This document shows, piece after piece, positions 36,089 through 44,825 of a DNA stretch of 64,000 nucleotides. This DNA is from an uncultured Kiloniellaceae bacterium (lineage in GTDB: Bacteria > Pseudomonadota > Alphaproteobacteria > Kiloniellales > Kiloniellaceae): NCBI GenBank assembly GCA_947493695.1, contig CANLSF010000005.1, positions 124,001 to 188,000 of the forward strand. Direction: 5' to 3'. The notes below the pieces were generated by a model that was given only the letters and a program-made list of their open reading frames with translations, was not told the DNA's origin and searched no databases. Within the stretch, counting starts at the first letter, position 1; every line of letters begins with the position of its first letter. Position numbers and translations under genes: made by a program.

Positions 36089-36865
36089 ATGCAACACGCC
36101 TCTGAAACTTCTGCCCCAACCGAAGCCGCCGCAAGCGTCGCGCAGTTTCGGGCCAATCTGGATGCGGTCCAAAAACGGATCGACAAGGCCTGCGCAAACA
36201 GCAACCGCGAACTGAGCGAGGTCCGTCTCTTGCCGGTCAGCAAGACCGTGCCGGAAGAACGTATCCGGATGGCCTATGCCGCCGGCTGCCGCTTTCTCGG
36301 TGAGAACAAGGTCCAGGAAGCCCTGGAGAAATCCGAGGCCATGGCGGATCTCACGGATCTGAAATGGTCGGTGATCGGTCATCTGCAGAGCAACAAGGCC
36401 AAATTCGTCGCGCGTTTTGCCGATGAGTTCCAGGCGCTGGATTCCCTCAAGCTGGCGGGTGCGCTGGACCGCCGCCTGCAGATCGAAGGGCGCAGTCTGG
36501 ATGTCTTCGTTCAGGTCAATTCCTCCGGCGAGGACAGCAAGTTCGGCCTGCCGCCGGAAGCCGTTCTAGAGTTCGTCCAGCAGCTCCCCGCCTTCAGTTC
36601 CCTCCACGTGCGCGGCCTCATGACCCTCGCACTTTTCTCGGCCGACGAAGCGCGCGTTCGGCCCTGCTTCGAGCGGATGCGAGACTTACAGGAAGTGCTG
36701 CGCCAGGATGCACCGGAGAGCCTCTCCTTCGACGAACTCTCCATGGGCATGTCGGGCGATTTCGAGCTGGCGATTGAGGAAGGTGCGACGGTCGTGCGGG
36801 TTGGACAGGCAATCTTCGGACCACGCGCGGTTCCGGACAGCCACTATTGGCCGGGCACGAGTTAA
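36089..36865 (+). CDS. yggS: YggS/PLPBP-family pyridoxal phosphate homeostasis protein
   Basis: The protein has 258 residues. PLP-Lys is Lys52 in LLPVSKTVP. Also present are FLGENKVQEAL, WSVIGHLQSNKAK, VQVNSSGEDSKFGL and the C-terminal LSMGMSGDFELAIEEGATVVRVG, all hallmarks of the family. It is a single-domain fold-type III barrel without known catalysis that buffers PLP and amino acid balance. The N-terminal ~20 residues are an unusual Ala/Thr-rich extension. Confidence 0.95.
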   Translation: MQHASETSAPTEAAASVAQFRANLDAVQKRIDKACANSNRELSEVRLLPVSKTVPEERIRMAYAAGCRFLGENKVQEALEKSEAMADLTDLKWSVIGHLQSNKAKFVARFADEFQALDSLKLAGALDRRLQIEGRSLDVFVQVNSSGEDSKFGLPPEAVLEFVQQLPAFSSLHVRGLMTLALFSADEARVRPCFERMRDLQEVLRQDAPESLSFDELSMGMSGDFELAIEEGATVVRVGQAIFGPRAVPDSHYWPGTS

Positions 36866-36957
36866 GTTCTCCTGCACCCCTGCTCCATAAATCGAAGTAG
36901 CTGTTCACTCCCCTCTCAGGTTACTCTCCAGCATATATAACCCATTAGCAGGTAAAG

Positions 36958-37431
36958 GTGATGGTCCCCCGCTGGCGACAACTCGCACAGGCTCTGCTCC
37001 CCGAGGTCTACGGGGAAGAACGGCCGGACACGCTCTATTCCTTCTTCTTCACGCTGAGCCCGCGTGGTCATGATGCCCTTAAATCCGACAACACCGACGA
37101 GTTGGCTCGGATCCACGCCTTTACGGAATGGTGCGTCTGTCATGAGCAGAGATACATCTGGAACGCAGCCGGCGTAGCATTCTACGAACATCTGTTTGAC
37201 AGCGATGTAGCTGTTGAACGCGTGGTTCCCTGGTTGTCGGCGGAGGTTTATGCCCGGGTCAAAGGTCTGCTGGAGTGGCGACTGGGTGCTGACATGGCTG
37301 CCGAAATAGAACACGCGATGCAGCGCCGCAAGACTTCCCATGGAGCCTTAATCAGATCGACTCTTGACCTGCATCTCGACCAACTGCGTGAAGATTACAA
37401 AACCCAAGCAGCTGGCTCGGCCCCTGCCTAA
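36958..37431 (+). CDS. Hypothetical protein, 157 residues
   Basis: I do not recognise the family. The protein is soluble, acidic to neutral, and has a mainly helical look with W-C-V-C and several aromatic clusters (TLYSFFFTLSP, IWNAAGVAFYEHLF). No signal peptide or membrane segment is seen. The coding frame is clean and an AGGT-containing site precedes the start, so it is probably real. Its last bases overlap the btuC-like gene fragment on the opposite strand. Confidence 0.55.
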   Translation: MMVPRWRQLAQALLPEVYGEERPDTLYSFFFTLSPRGHDALKSDNTDELARIHAFTEWCVCHEQRYIWNAAGVAFYEHLFDSDVAVERVVPWLSAEVYARVKGLLEWRLGADMAAEIEHAMQRRKTSHGALIRSTLDLHLDQLREDYKTQAAGSAPA

Positions 37432-37490
37432 GTCCTCCTACGCCGCAGTAAAAAGATAAAGAACAGTCCCCCGACGAAGCCGGTAGGATA
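37428..37490 (-). pseudogene. Relic of an ABC permease 3' end (copy of the btuC-like gene end)
   Basis: Read on the minus strand this encodes TGFVGGLFFIFLLRRRRT and a stop, nearly the same as the end of the permease at 38688-39743 (TGFVGGLFFIFLLGRRRA). The DNA matches in about 54 of 63 bases with one deleted base, after which similarity ends. It is a decayed partial duplication. Confidence 0.6.
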
Positions 37491-37557
37491 TCCTCTTCCG
37501 CAGGACAGCGTATCCACCCACCTCCAAGAGACGATGCCATACCCTCTAACGTGCACC

Positions 37558-37586
37558 GACACCATCAGCCCGAAGCTGATGGTGTC
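37558..37586. terminator. Perfect 12-bp hairpin downstream of the 37612-38058 gene
   Basis: GACACCATCAGC and GCTGATGGTGTC flank CCGAA. No T-run follows on either strand, so it may be a transcript end-protection hairpin or a Rho-independent terminator remnant. It lies just after the stop of the convergent-side minus-strand gene. Confidence 0.5.
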
Positions 37587-37611
37587 TAGAAAGACGGCAC
37601 ACCCGAGTGCC

Positions 37612-38058
37612 CTATTTTGGCTGCCAGGCCAGGGAAGTTTCAAGATCCGGAAAGTACCCGACCTTGAAACGAAGCTCCGGCGGAAGGCCCGGCAGTTCTC
37701 CCGGGGCGTTCGGATCGCCGGTGGCAACGGCGAGACCGGTAATGCCCGCATCATGATAGAGCGGCACAATCTCCCGGCCCCACCAGCTGTTGTAGTCTTC
37801 CACTTCACTTTCGGCCGCGTGAGAGCGCAGCCAGGCGACGGCTGGACTGTTCTGGTCGAGAGCGCTGGCGTTGATCACCGCGTAGCTTGGTTTATGCGCT
37901 TTGCAGCGCCGGGCGAAATCCGTGATCCCGCTTTGGAAAAGCGCGACGCTGAGGCCTGGTACATGATACCAAGTGAACAAAAGTACCTTTCCATCCTCTG
38001 TTAGATTGAAGCCATAAGCCTCATTCCGTTCAAGCTCTCTTACTTCTGCCCCTGTCAT
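37612..38058 (-). CDS. Hypothetical protein, 148 residues
   Basis: The family is not recognised. The protein is soluble with alternating strands and helices (GKVLLFTWYHV, SYAVINASALD, DYNSWWGREIVPLYHDAGITGLAVATGD), an arrangement reminiscent of the small STAS-like 'SpoIIAA-like' proteins. There is no cysteine in a catalytic-looking motif. The codon use looks like that of its neighbours. It is divergent from soxR with 141 bp between them, so the two may share regulation. Confidence 0.6.
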   Translation of the reverse strand: MTGAEVRELERNEAYGFNLTEDGKVLLFTWYHVPGLSVALFQSGITDFARRCKAHKPSYAVINASALDQNSPAVAWLRSHAAESEVEDYNSWWGREIVPLYHDAGITGLAVATGDPNAPGELPGLPPELRFKVGYFPDLETSLAWQPK

Positions 38059-38199
38059 CTGCTGTTCCTTTTCTCTCTTTAAAATACGCGAGTGCGCCCT
38101 GATGAGACCCTGGTCCGGAGACCGCAGTCACGATGTTGCACGACGCTACAAGTTAAAGTGAACTTGAAGTAAAGGGAAAAATGTGATTGTTTCGCCAGC

Positions 38200-38631
38200 A
38201 TGGAAACTGTCCTGACAATCAGCGAGATTTCCCGGCGCAGCGGCGTCGCCTCCTCGGCCCTTCGCTTTTACGAGGAGCGCGGCCTCATCGCCTCGGAACG
38301 GGCGGGCTCCGGACACCGCCGCTTTCAAAGATCGGTGTTACGGCGTATCGCGTTCATCGTGTTTGCACAACGCATCGGGCTAACACTGGAAGAAATCGGC
38401 GAAGAGCTGGCAAAACTTCCTGTCGACCGCACACCCACCCGCCGGGACTGGTCGCGCCTTTCAGGCAAGTGGCTGAAGCGGATCGATGAGCGGATTGCTG
38501 AGATGCAGCGCCTCAGAGAAGGGCTGACAAACTGCATCGGTTGCGGGTGTCTCTCCTTCGATCATTGCCGCTTCGCCAATCCGGAAGACAGCATCGGACG
38601 CAAGGGGCCCGGCCCGCGCTATTGGATGTAG
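38200..38631 (+). CDS. soxR: SoxR, redox-sensing MerR-family activator
   Basis: The protein has 143 residues. The MerR HTH is at the N-terminus (LTISEISRRSGVASSALRFYEERGLI). The [2Fe-2S] ligands are Cys112, Cys115, Cys117 and Cys123 (CIGCGCLSFDHC), the exact SoxR spacing. Oxidation or redox-cycling drugs switch the cluster and unwind target promoters. Target genes outside enterics are usually efflux pumps or reductases; no soxS is seen here. Confidence 0.95.
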   Translation: METVLTISEISRRSGVASSALRFYEERGLIASERAGSGHRRFQRSVLRRIAFIVFAQRIGLTLEEIGEELAKLPVDRTPTRRDWSRLSGKWLKRIDERIAEMQRLREGLTNCIGCGCLSFDHCRFANPEDSIGRKGPGPRYWM

Positions 38632-38687
38632 TCGTCAGTTGCCACGATAAATGACTGCTGTTCAAAGGATGAAGCACCGGGCTTCTT

Positions 38688-39743
38688 CTAAGCTCTCCTG
38701 CGCCCCAGCAAAAAGATAAAAAACAGTCCTCCGACGAAACCGGTCAGGATGCCGATGGGCATGTCTTCGGGAGCTAGGATCAGGCGGGAGAAGACATCAG
38801 CCCAGACCAGGAAGATAGCGCCGGTCAAGGCCGCGAGCGGCAGGACGCGGGCGTTGTCGCCACCGACCAGAAAGCGGACGATGTGCGGCACCATCAGGCC
38901 AACGAAACCGATGGTGCCGGAAAAGGCCACCAGCACACCGGTCAGCAAAGCTGTGCAGATAAAAACGCCCAGGCGAAAGCGCGTCACCTGAATGCCCAGA
39001 GTGGTGGCGGTCTCGTCGCCGATGGTCATGGCGTTGAGTGCGCCGGCGTGAAACTGCAGGTATGCACCGCAGAGGATGACAGCCGTCAGGGGATAGAGAA
39101 GATGGCTCCACTGCGCCAAACCGAGACCGCCAAGCATCCAGAAGACGACCGTATGGGTGGCCTTGGGATCGCCCAGGAAGATCAACAGATTGGCCAGCGC
39201 CATGATCACGAAAGACACTGCCACCCCGGCCAGCACCAGACGTCCGACGCTGGTCGCATCGGTTACGCGGGTGACCAGGACAACAATCGCCGTCGCCGCC
39301 AGAGCACCGAGGAACGCGAAGAGCGGTACGGTGGCCAGTCCCAAAAACAGACCGGTGTGCAGCAACGCCAGGATCGCCCCGAAAGCGGCACCGGAGGAAA
39401 TGCCCAGCAGGTGCGGATCAGCCAGCGGGTTGCGGGTAATCGACTGCAAAGCCGCCCCGACCATGCCGAGCCCGGCCCCGACCAGTGCCGCGAGCAATGC
39501 CCGGGGAAAACGGATCTCCCAGATAATATTCTCGCGGCCACGGGACCAGGTAACTTCAAAAATGCCGGGCGAGAGTTTGTTGGCGACGATCGACCAGACG
39601 GTTTCAAGCGGGATCGTCACCGCCCCCAGACTGACGGCGACCAGCACGGACACCGCCAGAAGAAGAAACCCCAAGCCAAAGAGGCCGAGACCCGACAGGC
39701 CGCGTCTCGGCTCCACGCGCACGGCCTCTGACTGAGAATTCAC
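38688..39743 (-). CDS. ABC transporter permease, FecCD/BtuC family (probable cobalamin)
   Basis: The protein has 351 residues with about ten membrane helices. The FecCD family features are FPRALLAALVGAGLGMVGAALQSITRNPLADPHLLGISSGA near residues 75-115 and GFVGLMVPHIVRFLVG near 275, the ATPase contact. A riboswitch upstream of the operon points to cobalamin rather than iron chelates. It is the last gene of the operon, 18 bp after the binding protein gene. Confidence 0.85.
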   Translation of the reverse strand: MNSQSEAVRVEPRRGLSGLGLFGLGFLLLAVSVLVAVSLGAVTIPLETVWSIVANKLSPGIFEVTWSRGRENIIWEIRFPRALLAALVGAGLGMVGAALQSITRNPLADPHLLGISSGAAFGAILALLHTGLFLGLATVPLFAFLGALAATAIVVLVTRVTDATSVGRLVLAGVAVSFVIMALANLLIFLGDPKATHTVVFWMLGGLGLAQWSHLLYPLTAVILCGAYLQFHAGALNAMTIGDETATTLGIQVTRFRLGVFICTALLTGVLVAFSGTIGFVGLMVPHIVRFLVGGDNARVLPLAALTGAIFLVWADVFSRLILAPEDMPIGILTGFVGGLFFIFLLGRRRA

Positions 39744-39761
39744 CTGCTACAATACTTTGCG

Positions 39762-40733
39762 CTAGAACATTTCGGGATGGAACGCAGCGCCAAGACGCTT
39801 GATGGCATCAATGTTGCGCGGTCCCGGTGTCGCTTCGACATATTCCAGCGTGACGAAGCGGTCGTTCTTGACGGCTTCGATGTCCTTGAAGGCCGGGTTG
39901 TTCATCATGAAGGCGCGCTTCTGTTCCGCCGTGACCTTGCCGTAGTTGACGATGACGATCACTTCAGGATTGCGTTCGACCACCGCTTCCCAGCCGATCT
40001 TGACCCAGCTGGCCTCGACGTCATCGACGATATTCCGGCCCCCGGCGGCTTCGATCATCGCCGTGGGGATGCCGAAGCGTCCCGAGGTGAAGACCTGATC
40101 TTCGCCGGAATCATAGACGAAAACCCGTACCGGCTCGGCCTTGGCACCAAGCTTGGACGTGAAGTCCGCCAGATCGGCCTTGTAACCGATCACCAGTTCT
40201 TCAGCACGGTCACGCACGTCGAAGATGGCACCGAGATTGAGTAGATCGGCGTACATATCCTCCATGGAAGCCTTGTCTTTTTCCATGATGTGGATACAGG
40301 ATTCGGTCAGCTCGTAGACCTTGATCCCGAAGGGCTCCAAGGTCTCAGGCGTGACCTCGCCGCCCACCTTCATGCCGTAGTTCCAACCGGCAAAATAGAA
40401 GTCCGCATCGGCACCGAGCAGCACTTCCTTGGAAGGGTATTTCGGTGAGAGCTCCGGCAGTTCCTTCACGCCCTCGCGCAGCTTTTCATCCAGGGTCTTC
40501 CATCCGGAAACGCCACTATAACCAACCATGCGATCCTGCAGTTTCAGGGCCAACATCATCTCCGTCAGGTTGACATCATTGGAGACCGCACGCTTTGGCG
40601 GGGCGTCGAAGACGACCTCCCGGTTACAGCTCTGAACGGTGACGGGATCCGCAATTGCGCTGGCGGCGGGCAGCATCGCCGCGGCAAAACCACTGGTCAG
40701 TGCGAGAGTGAGCGAGGGGAGAACTCGATACAT
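39762..40733 (-). CDS. ABC transporter substrate-binding protein (BtuF/FepB-like)
   Basis: The protein has 323 residues with a signal peptide (ending near residue 28, SAIAD). The periplasmic-binding fold of the TroA/BtuF type shows in KRAVSNDVNLTEMMLALKLQDRMVGYSG, ADFYFAGWNYG and W--VVERNPEVIVIVNYG. It lies 12 bp downstream of the ATPase gene. The ligand is inferred from the cobalamin riboswitch; the sequence alone would equally suit a siderophore. Confidence 0.82.
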   Translation of the reverse strand: MYRVLPSLTLALTSGFAAAMLPAASAIADPVTVQSCNREVVFDAPPKRAVSNDVNLTEMMLALKLQDRMVGYSGVSGWKTLDEKLREGVKELPELSPKYPSKEVLLGADADFYFAGWNYGMKVGGEVTPETLEPFGIKVYELTESCIHIMEKDKASMEDMYADLLNLGAIFDVRDRAEELVIGYKADLADFTSKLGAKAEPVRVFVYDSGEDQVFTSGRFGIPTAMIEAAGGRNIVDDVEASWVKIGWEAVVERNPEVIVIVNYGKVTAEQKRAFMMNNPAFKDIEAVKNDRFVTLEYVEATPGPRNIDAIKRLGAAFHPEMF

Positions 40734-40745
40734 CTGTTTCTTCCT

Positions 40746-41525
40746 TCAGATTTCGTTGGGAAGTTGAAAAGTGAAACGCGGGGCGCCGGTCGCAGGCTCC
40801 ACGTCGATAAAGCTCTGGACCTTGAAGGCCTCGTGAATACGTTCCGCGCTCAGTACCTCGGCAGGCGTCCCGGTGCCGAGCACCTGCCCGCCGGCGAGCA
40901 GCAGGACACGGTCGGCGAAGGCCGACGCGAGGTTCAGGTCATGCAGGCTTGCAATCACCGTCGGCCCCAGGCCGCGCATCAGGGTCAGCAGTTCCAATTG
41001 ATGGCGGATGTCCAGATGATTGGTCGGTTCGTCCAGAATGATCACGTCGGGTTCCTGCGCCAAAGCCCGGGCGATCATGACCCGCTGCTTTTCGCCGCCG
41101 GAAAGTGAAGCGAGGTGACGCCCGGTCAGCCCGGTGAGGTTCATACGCTCGATGGCGGTGTCCATCATGGCGCGATCTCCTGCCCCGATTGCAGACAGAC
41201 CCTTGCGGTAGGGTGTCCGACCGAGGGCGACAATATCCCGGACCGTCAGGCCGAAGTCGGCGGGCTGTTCCTGCAGCACCGTGGCGATCTTGCGGGCGCA
41301 GTCACGCGCAGCCAGCGACCAGATCTCTTCACCGTCGATCCGGATAGATCCTGCGCTGGGTTTCAGGTAGCGGTAGAGGCAGCGCAGAAGCGTCGACTTT
41401 CCGGCACCGTTGGGTCCGACCACAGCCAGGGTTTCGCCGGGTGACACCGAAAAGGAGACATCCGAGATGATGGCCTTCTCACCAGCGTGCCAGGACAGCC
41501 CCTGAACTTCGAGCCCCGCCGCCAT
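40746..41525 (-). CDS. ABC transporter ATPase (BtuD/FecE-like)
   Basis: The protein has 259 residues. Walker A is GPNGAGKST near residue 37, the signature motif is LSGGEKQRV near 140, Walker B is VIILDEPTNHLD near 160 and the H-loop is SLHDLNLA near 195. The family is the iron-chelate/cobalamin ATPases. It overlaps the DUF1636 gene stop by 1 bp. Confidence 0.92.
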   Translation of the reverse strand: MAAGLEVQGLSWHAGEKAIISDVSFSVSPGETLAVVGPNGAGKSTLLRCLYRYLKPSAGSIRIDGEEIWSLAARDCARKIATVLQEQPADFGLTVRDIVALGRTPYRKGLSAIGAGDRAMMDTAIERMNLTGLTGRHLASLSGGEKQRVMIARALAQEPDVIILDEPTNHLDIRHQLELLTLMRGLGPTVIASLHDLNLASAFADRVLLLAGGQVLGTGTPAEVLSAERIHEAFKVQSFIDVEPATGAPRFTFQLPNEI

Positions 41526-42004
41526 CAGGCATTCGCCGCGGCAAGAACAATAGGTGCCTCTTCGTTTTCACGAAGCGCGGTAAAGGCCGGGATGCGGGCG
41601 AGAGTCTTGGAGCGCAAAGCATCCGGGCGCTCAGTCGAGTTGGACCAGCCGTCCGAGCGTGCGCGATAGAGCCGGGCAAACTCCATCAGACCCGGGACAT
41701 CGCGCGCCGGATCGAGCTTACCAAAAAGATAGAAAGCCTTGTCTTCCGCCTGGAAAGCGACGGTGCAGGGATTTCCGCAGCCTGCCATGCAGGCCACCCC
41801 GGTCACCTCAAAGCCCTCGCCGCTGTTTGTTCTGTTGTTCAGCCCGGGTGATTCCTGCCCCGCGTCTTTCAGCGCGGCACGCAGCTCGGCAATCAGTTGC
41901 CGCCCCGGACGGCTTTCAGGCCTTGCCCCCTTGCAGCTTGTGCAGACGAGAATCCGATGGCGCTGTCGCACCTGACCAGACGTTGCCGACCCTGACGTTT
42001 CCAT
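41525..42004 (-). CDS. DUF1636 small metal-binding protein
   Basis: The protein has 159 residues. It has VCTSCKGARPESRPGRQL at ~20 and VTGVACMAGCGNPCTVAF at ~70, that is, a CxxC and a CxxxCxxxC group likely to bind a [2Fe-2S] or other metal site, as in thioredoxin-like ferredoxins. DUF1636 genes occur beside cobalamin transport or cobW genes. The ATG at 42004 has GGAGG six bases upstream. It is the first gene after the cobalamin riboswitch. Confidence 0.78.
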   Translation of the reverse strand: METSGSATSGQVRQRHRILVCTSCKGARPESRPGRQLIAELRAALKDAGQESPGLNNRTNSGEGFEVTGVACMAGCGNPCTVAFQAEDKAFYLFGKLDPARDVPGLMEFARLYRARSDGWSNSTERPDALRSKTLARIPAFTALRENEEAPIVLAAANA

Positions 42005-42117
42005 TCACACCTCCGCGACACCGCAGAGTGATACTGGAGAACTGACAAAGCTTTGGAGGGATCAGGGACCCGATCTTGCTCGTCGTTCCACCGGCACACC
42101 CCGTCCGGGTCGAATTG

Positions 42118-42310
42118 AACATGCGACGGCAGGTCTCCTGGCTCACGGCTTTCATTCTTCCGTACCTTCCCAACCGGATTAACGCCGGCCAGTGGCTTAG
42201 ACGGAAAAACACACCGCTTACAGTTGCGGGGGCAGCCACGGTTTTGGTCCCTGATGGGTACGCCTCACCGTGTTCCCTTTTAATCCCAGAGGCAGCTTCA
42301 GACTCCGAGA
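42118..42310 (-). ncRNA. Cobalamin riboswitch
   Basis: The minus strand holds the B12 box AGCCAGGAGACCTGCC (42128-42143), the conserved GCCCCCGCAACTGTAAG core, GCCACTG, GGGAAGG and an upstream GGGAA-ACGGTGAGG element in the right order. This is the classical adenosylcobalamin aptamer. It ends about 115 bases before the DUF1636 start and would repress the btu-like operon when cobalamin is plentiful. The 5' boundary is approximate. Confidence 0.93.
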
Positions 42311-42503
42311 ACCATCGCACACAGAAAGCGATAAAGCCGGGGGGCTTGTCAAGTTTGCAGTGCAGAGGTGACAACGAACCGAACAGGCGTCGCAAGTGCA
42401 GACTCTCTCCTGCTCGATGTTTCCATCAGCTATTGCTGAAAATCAAAAGCAATCCCCAAACGGCTAGCCAACCGGGTTTTCAGGCCAATCGCGTTGCATG
42501 TAT

Positions 42504-42518
42504 TGTTATAACATAACA
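42504..42518. promoter_or_regulatory. Zur-like palindrome upstream of the cobalamin riboswitch
   Basis: TGTTATAACATAACA differs at one base from the Zur-type palindrome TGTTATANTATAACA and is embedded in AT-rich sequence. It lies about 195 bases upstream of the riboswitch 5' end, near the expected promoter of the btu-like operon. Zur control would tie cobalamin uptake to zinc shortage. The match could be chance, as it is in an AT-rich spot. Confidence 0.45.
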
Positions 42519-42897
42519 TATTGCTAAGTCAAACCGCGCAACAACAATCGTCACAATGGCAGAGTTGGTCATATTTGCTGCGATAACGGCATCGCTTCGC
42601 GCGATGACGCCAACGGTCAAACTGGCGATATTACGATGATGATCGCGGCGACGACAGCAGTCGCGGCTGTAGCGGTGGATGAGACAGTATCGGTGAACGC
42701 TGCGCTGGCGGCGCGGGTGACGCCGGTACCGGTGAGTTGCCCCGTGTCCATGAGAAGAAGGAGAACCTGCTGTTCTTAATGCGAACGGTCCTTTCCTTTG
42801 CCCATTGCCGAAGCTATCAGCACTCTTGGCGATCTCTTTTCAGAGCCGGAATCACTACGATAGCAAGCAACGAACCGAACCGTCGCCCCACCCTCCC
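42519..42897. other. Intergenic region with no supported gene
   Basis: This stretch between the Zur-like palindrome and the end of dpaL contains imperfect GCG/GAC-rich repeats (42640-42720) that can be read as Ala/Thr-rich peptide on the minus strand, with no ribosome-binding site. It may be a relic of a gene end. No terminator with a clean T-run was seen. Confidence 0.4.
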
Positions 42898-44082
42898 CTA
42901 GGCTGCGGCTGTCATCTCATTGAAAGACGCGCGGTCTGTCACGCCCTCTGAACCGATCAGCAAGACCCGAGACGTCTTGTCGAGACCGATTTTCCGACGG
43001 AGTACATTTTGTGTCGCGGCGCAGATCAGCCCGGCCAGTCCTGCAACCGCACTCTCCCCCGCTTCAATGGCAGGATCATCATCGAACGGCGTTGCCATCA
43101 GGCGGACAGCGGGCGCCACGACGCTCTCGGGAATGGCCAAAAAGTCGGACGCTTCTTCCGCAAGGATCTGCCACGCGATCTGCGATGGTTCTGCGCAGGA
43201 CAGGCCCGCCATAAGGGTTTCACGGAAGATCGGCGCCACCGTGAGCTTTCCGGTTTTCGAACTCGCCATCAGGCAGGGTGCCAGTTTGGGTTCCACGACG
43301 ATGACCCTTGGGCTCTTGGTCCCCCAGTGCTGACGGAGCGCCGCCGTTACGGCAGCGGCAAGGCCTCCGACGCCAGCCTGCAGGAACACATGAGTCGGCG
43401 CGCGGTCGAGCTTGTTATTGATTTCATGAACCATGACCCCGTAACCGGCCATGACGTCCCGGGGCGTGTCGCTGTAACCCGGCCAGGAGGTATCGGAGAC
43501 AATGAACCAGTCGTTTGCCTCCGCCTCCGCCCTGGTCACTGCGAGCGACGCATCGTAATTGCCGTCGACGCGGATGACCTCTGCGCCATAGTCACGTATC
43601 GCCTGGGCACGTTCCTCGGCGACTTCCGCATGAATGTAAATTCGACAGGGCATCCCCAGACGTTGCGCCCCCCAGGCAAGCGCGCGCCCGTGATTGCCGT
43701 CAGTTGCGGAAACAACGGTGGTTTGTGATGCTAAGTCCGAGAACTTCGCGTCGCTGATTTCCTTTAGAGGCACCGTATAGCCCAGTGACTTCGAAAGCGC
43801 CCGCTGCAGGACCCGGAAAGCCGCATAGGAACCGCCCAACGCCTTGAAGCTGCCAATCCCGAAGCGCGGCCCTTCGTGTTTGTAAAACACACTGTCGACC
43901 GAGAGTTTCTCCGCCAGGCTTCCAAACGCTAAAAGTGGGGTGGGTGTGTAGCCGGGCCAGGTGCTAATCTCCATTCTCGCAGCATCGAAATCCATCGGCG
44001 TGATCACGCTTTTGGCGGCCTGCCCGAAATGACGGGGGCCTTTGGAGTGGGCGACTGCCGCGGTTTCGAAACTACTCAACAT
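42898..44082 (-). CDS. dpaL: Diaminopropionate ammonia-lyase
   Basis: The protein has 394 residues, fold-type II PLP. PLP-Lys is Lys80 in FGIGSFKALGG, and TDGNHGRALAWGA near residue 130 and EVI-VDGNYD-S near 180 match the DpaL family. It splits 2,3-diaminopropionate into pyruvate and two ammonia. It is divergent from an Lrp/AsnC regulator gene that probably controls it. Confidence 0.9.
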   Translation of the reverse strand: MLSSFETAAVAHSKGPRHFGQAAKSVITPMDFDAARMEISTWPGYTPTPLLAFGSLAEKLSVDSVFYKHEGPRFGIGSFKALGGSYAAFRVLQRALSKSLGYTVPLKEISDAKFSDLASQTTVVSATDGNHGRALAWGAQRLGMPCRIYIHAEVAEERAQAIRDYGAEVIRVDGNYDASLAVTRAEAEANDWFIVSDTSWPGYSDTPRDVMAGYGVMVHEINNKLDRAPTHVFLQAGVGGLAAAVTAALRQHWGTKSPRVIVVEPKLAPCLMASSKTGKLTVAPIFRETLMAGLSCAEPSQIAWQILAEEASDFLAIPESVVAPAVRLMATPFDDDPAIEAGESAVAGLAGLICAATQNVLRRKIGLDKTSRVLLIGSEGVTDRASFNEMTAAA

Positions 44083-44183
44083 GGTCCGGTGTCCTGATCC
44101 CTAAAACAGATGATGATGTATATTTATTGCAAAACGACCGGTTTGTTTGCTCTATAACTGACCTTGTTGTGCAAGTTTTGTTC

Positions 44184-44675
44184 ATGGAGGGACGTGACTT
44201 GAAAGAAAACACCAGTGTCGTGTTGGATGCATTTGATCTGGCCATTCTGCGGATCCTGCAGAGGGACAATGCGGTTCCGCATCGCGTGATTGGAGAGGAG
44301 GTGAACCTCTCCGCCCCTTCCGTTCAGCGACGTATCAGGCGCATGGAGAAGTCCGGCGTCATCGCGGCCAACGTCGCGCTTGTCGACCCCGCGCGCGTCG
44401 AACTTCCCATTACGATTGTCGTTGAAGTCGAGCTGGTGAGCGAAACGGCCGAAGGAATAGACGCGATCAAGACACTCTTCTGCGAAACTCCGCAAATACA
44501 GCAGTGTTACTACGTGACAGGCGAGGTTGACTTCATGCTGGTGATGGTTGTCGGAAGCATGACCGAATACGAAGAACTGACGCGGAGTCTGTTTTTTGAG
44601 AACGAGATCGTGCGCAAGTTTCGCACCTTTGTTTCAATGGATCGCGTGAAGGCAAATATGGAGCTGCGGCTGTAA
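44184..44675 (+). CDS. Lrp/AsnC-family regulator
   Basis: The protein has 163 residues. The N-terminal HTH reads LDAFDLAILRILQRDNAVPHRVIGEEVNLSAPSVQRRIRRME; the RAM ligand domain follows (ITIVVEVELVSE, QCYYVTGEVDFMLVMVV). The start is uncertain: the ATG at 44184 lies in the GGAGG ribosome-binding site of a TTG at 44199 that would also suit the family length. It is divergent from dpaL with 101 bp between. Confidence 0.85.
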   Translation: MEGRDLKENTSVVLDAFDLAILRILQRDNAVPHRVIGEEVNLSAPSVQRRIRRMEKSGVIAANVALVDPARVELPITIVVEVELVSETAEGIDAIKTLFCETPQIQQCYYVTGEVDFMLVMVVGSMTEYEELTRSLFFENEIVRKFRTFVSMDRVKANMELRL

Positions 44676-44825
44676 CAGACGGGTGTTGTCGCGCGAAGCC
44701 TTTGCATTCGGGCCGGAAACAGAGCGAGGCGATCACCTGCTCCACCCTAAGCAGCATTGTAATTCTCCGGTGAGGGTGCAAGCCTAAGGCCTACAAAAAA
44801 AACAAATATAAATCGGGAGGCTGTT

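Noticed and set aside
38671-38685. Short hairpin after the btuC-like gene as a terminator
   Set aside because: The stem is only five base pairs and no T-run follows.
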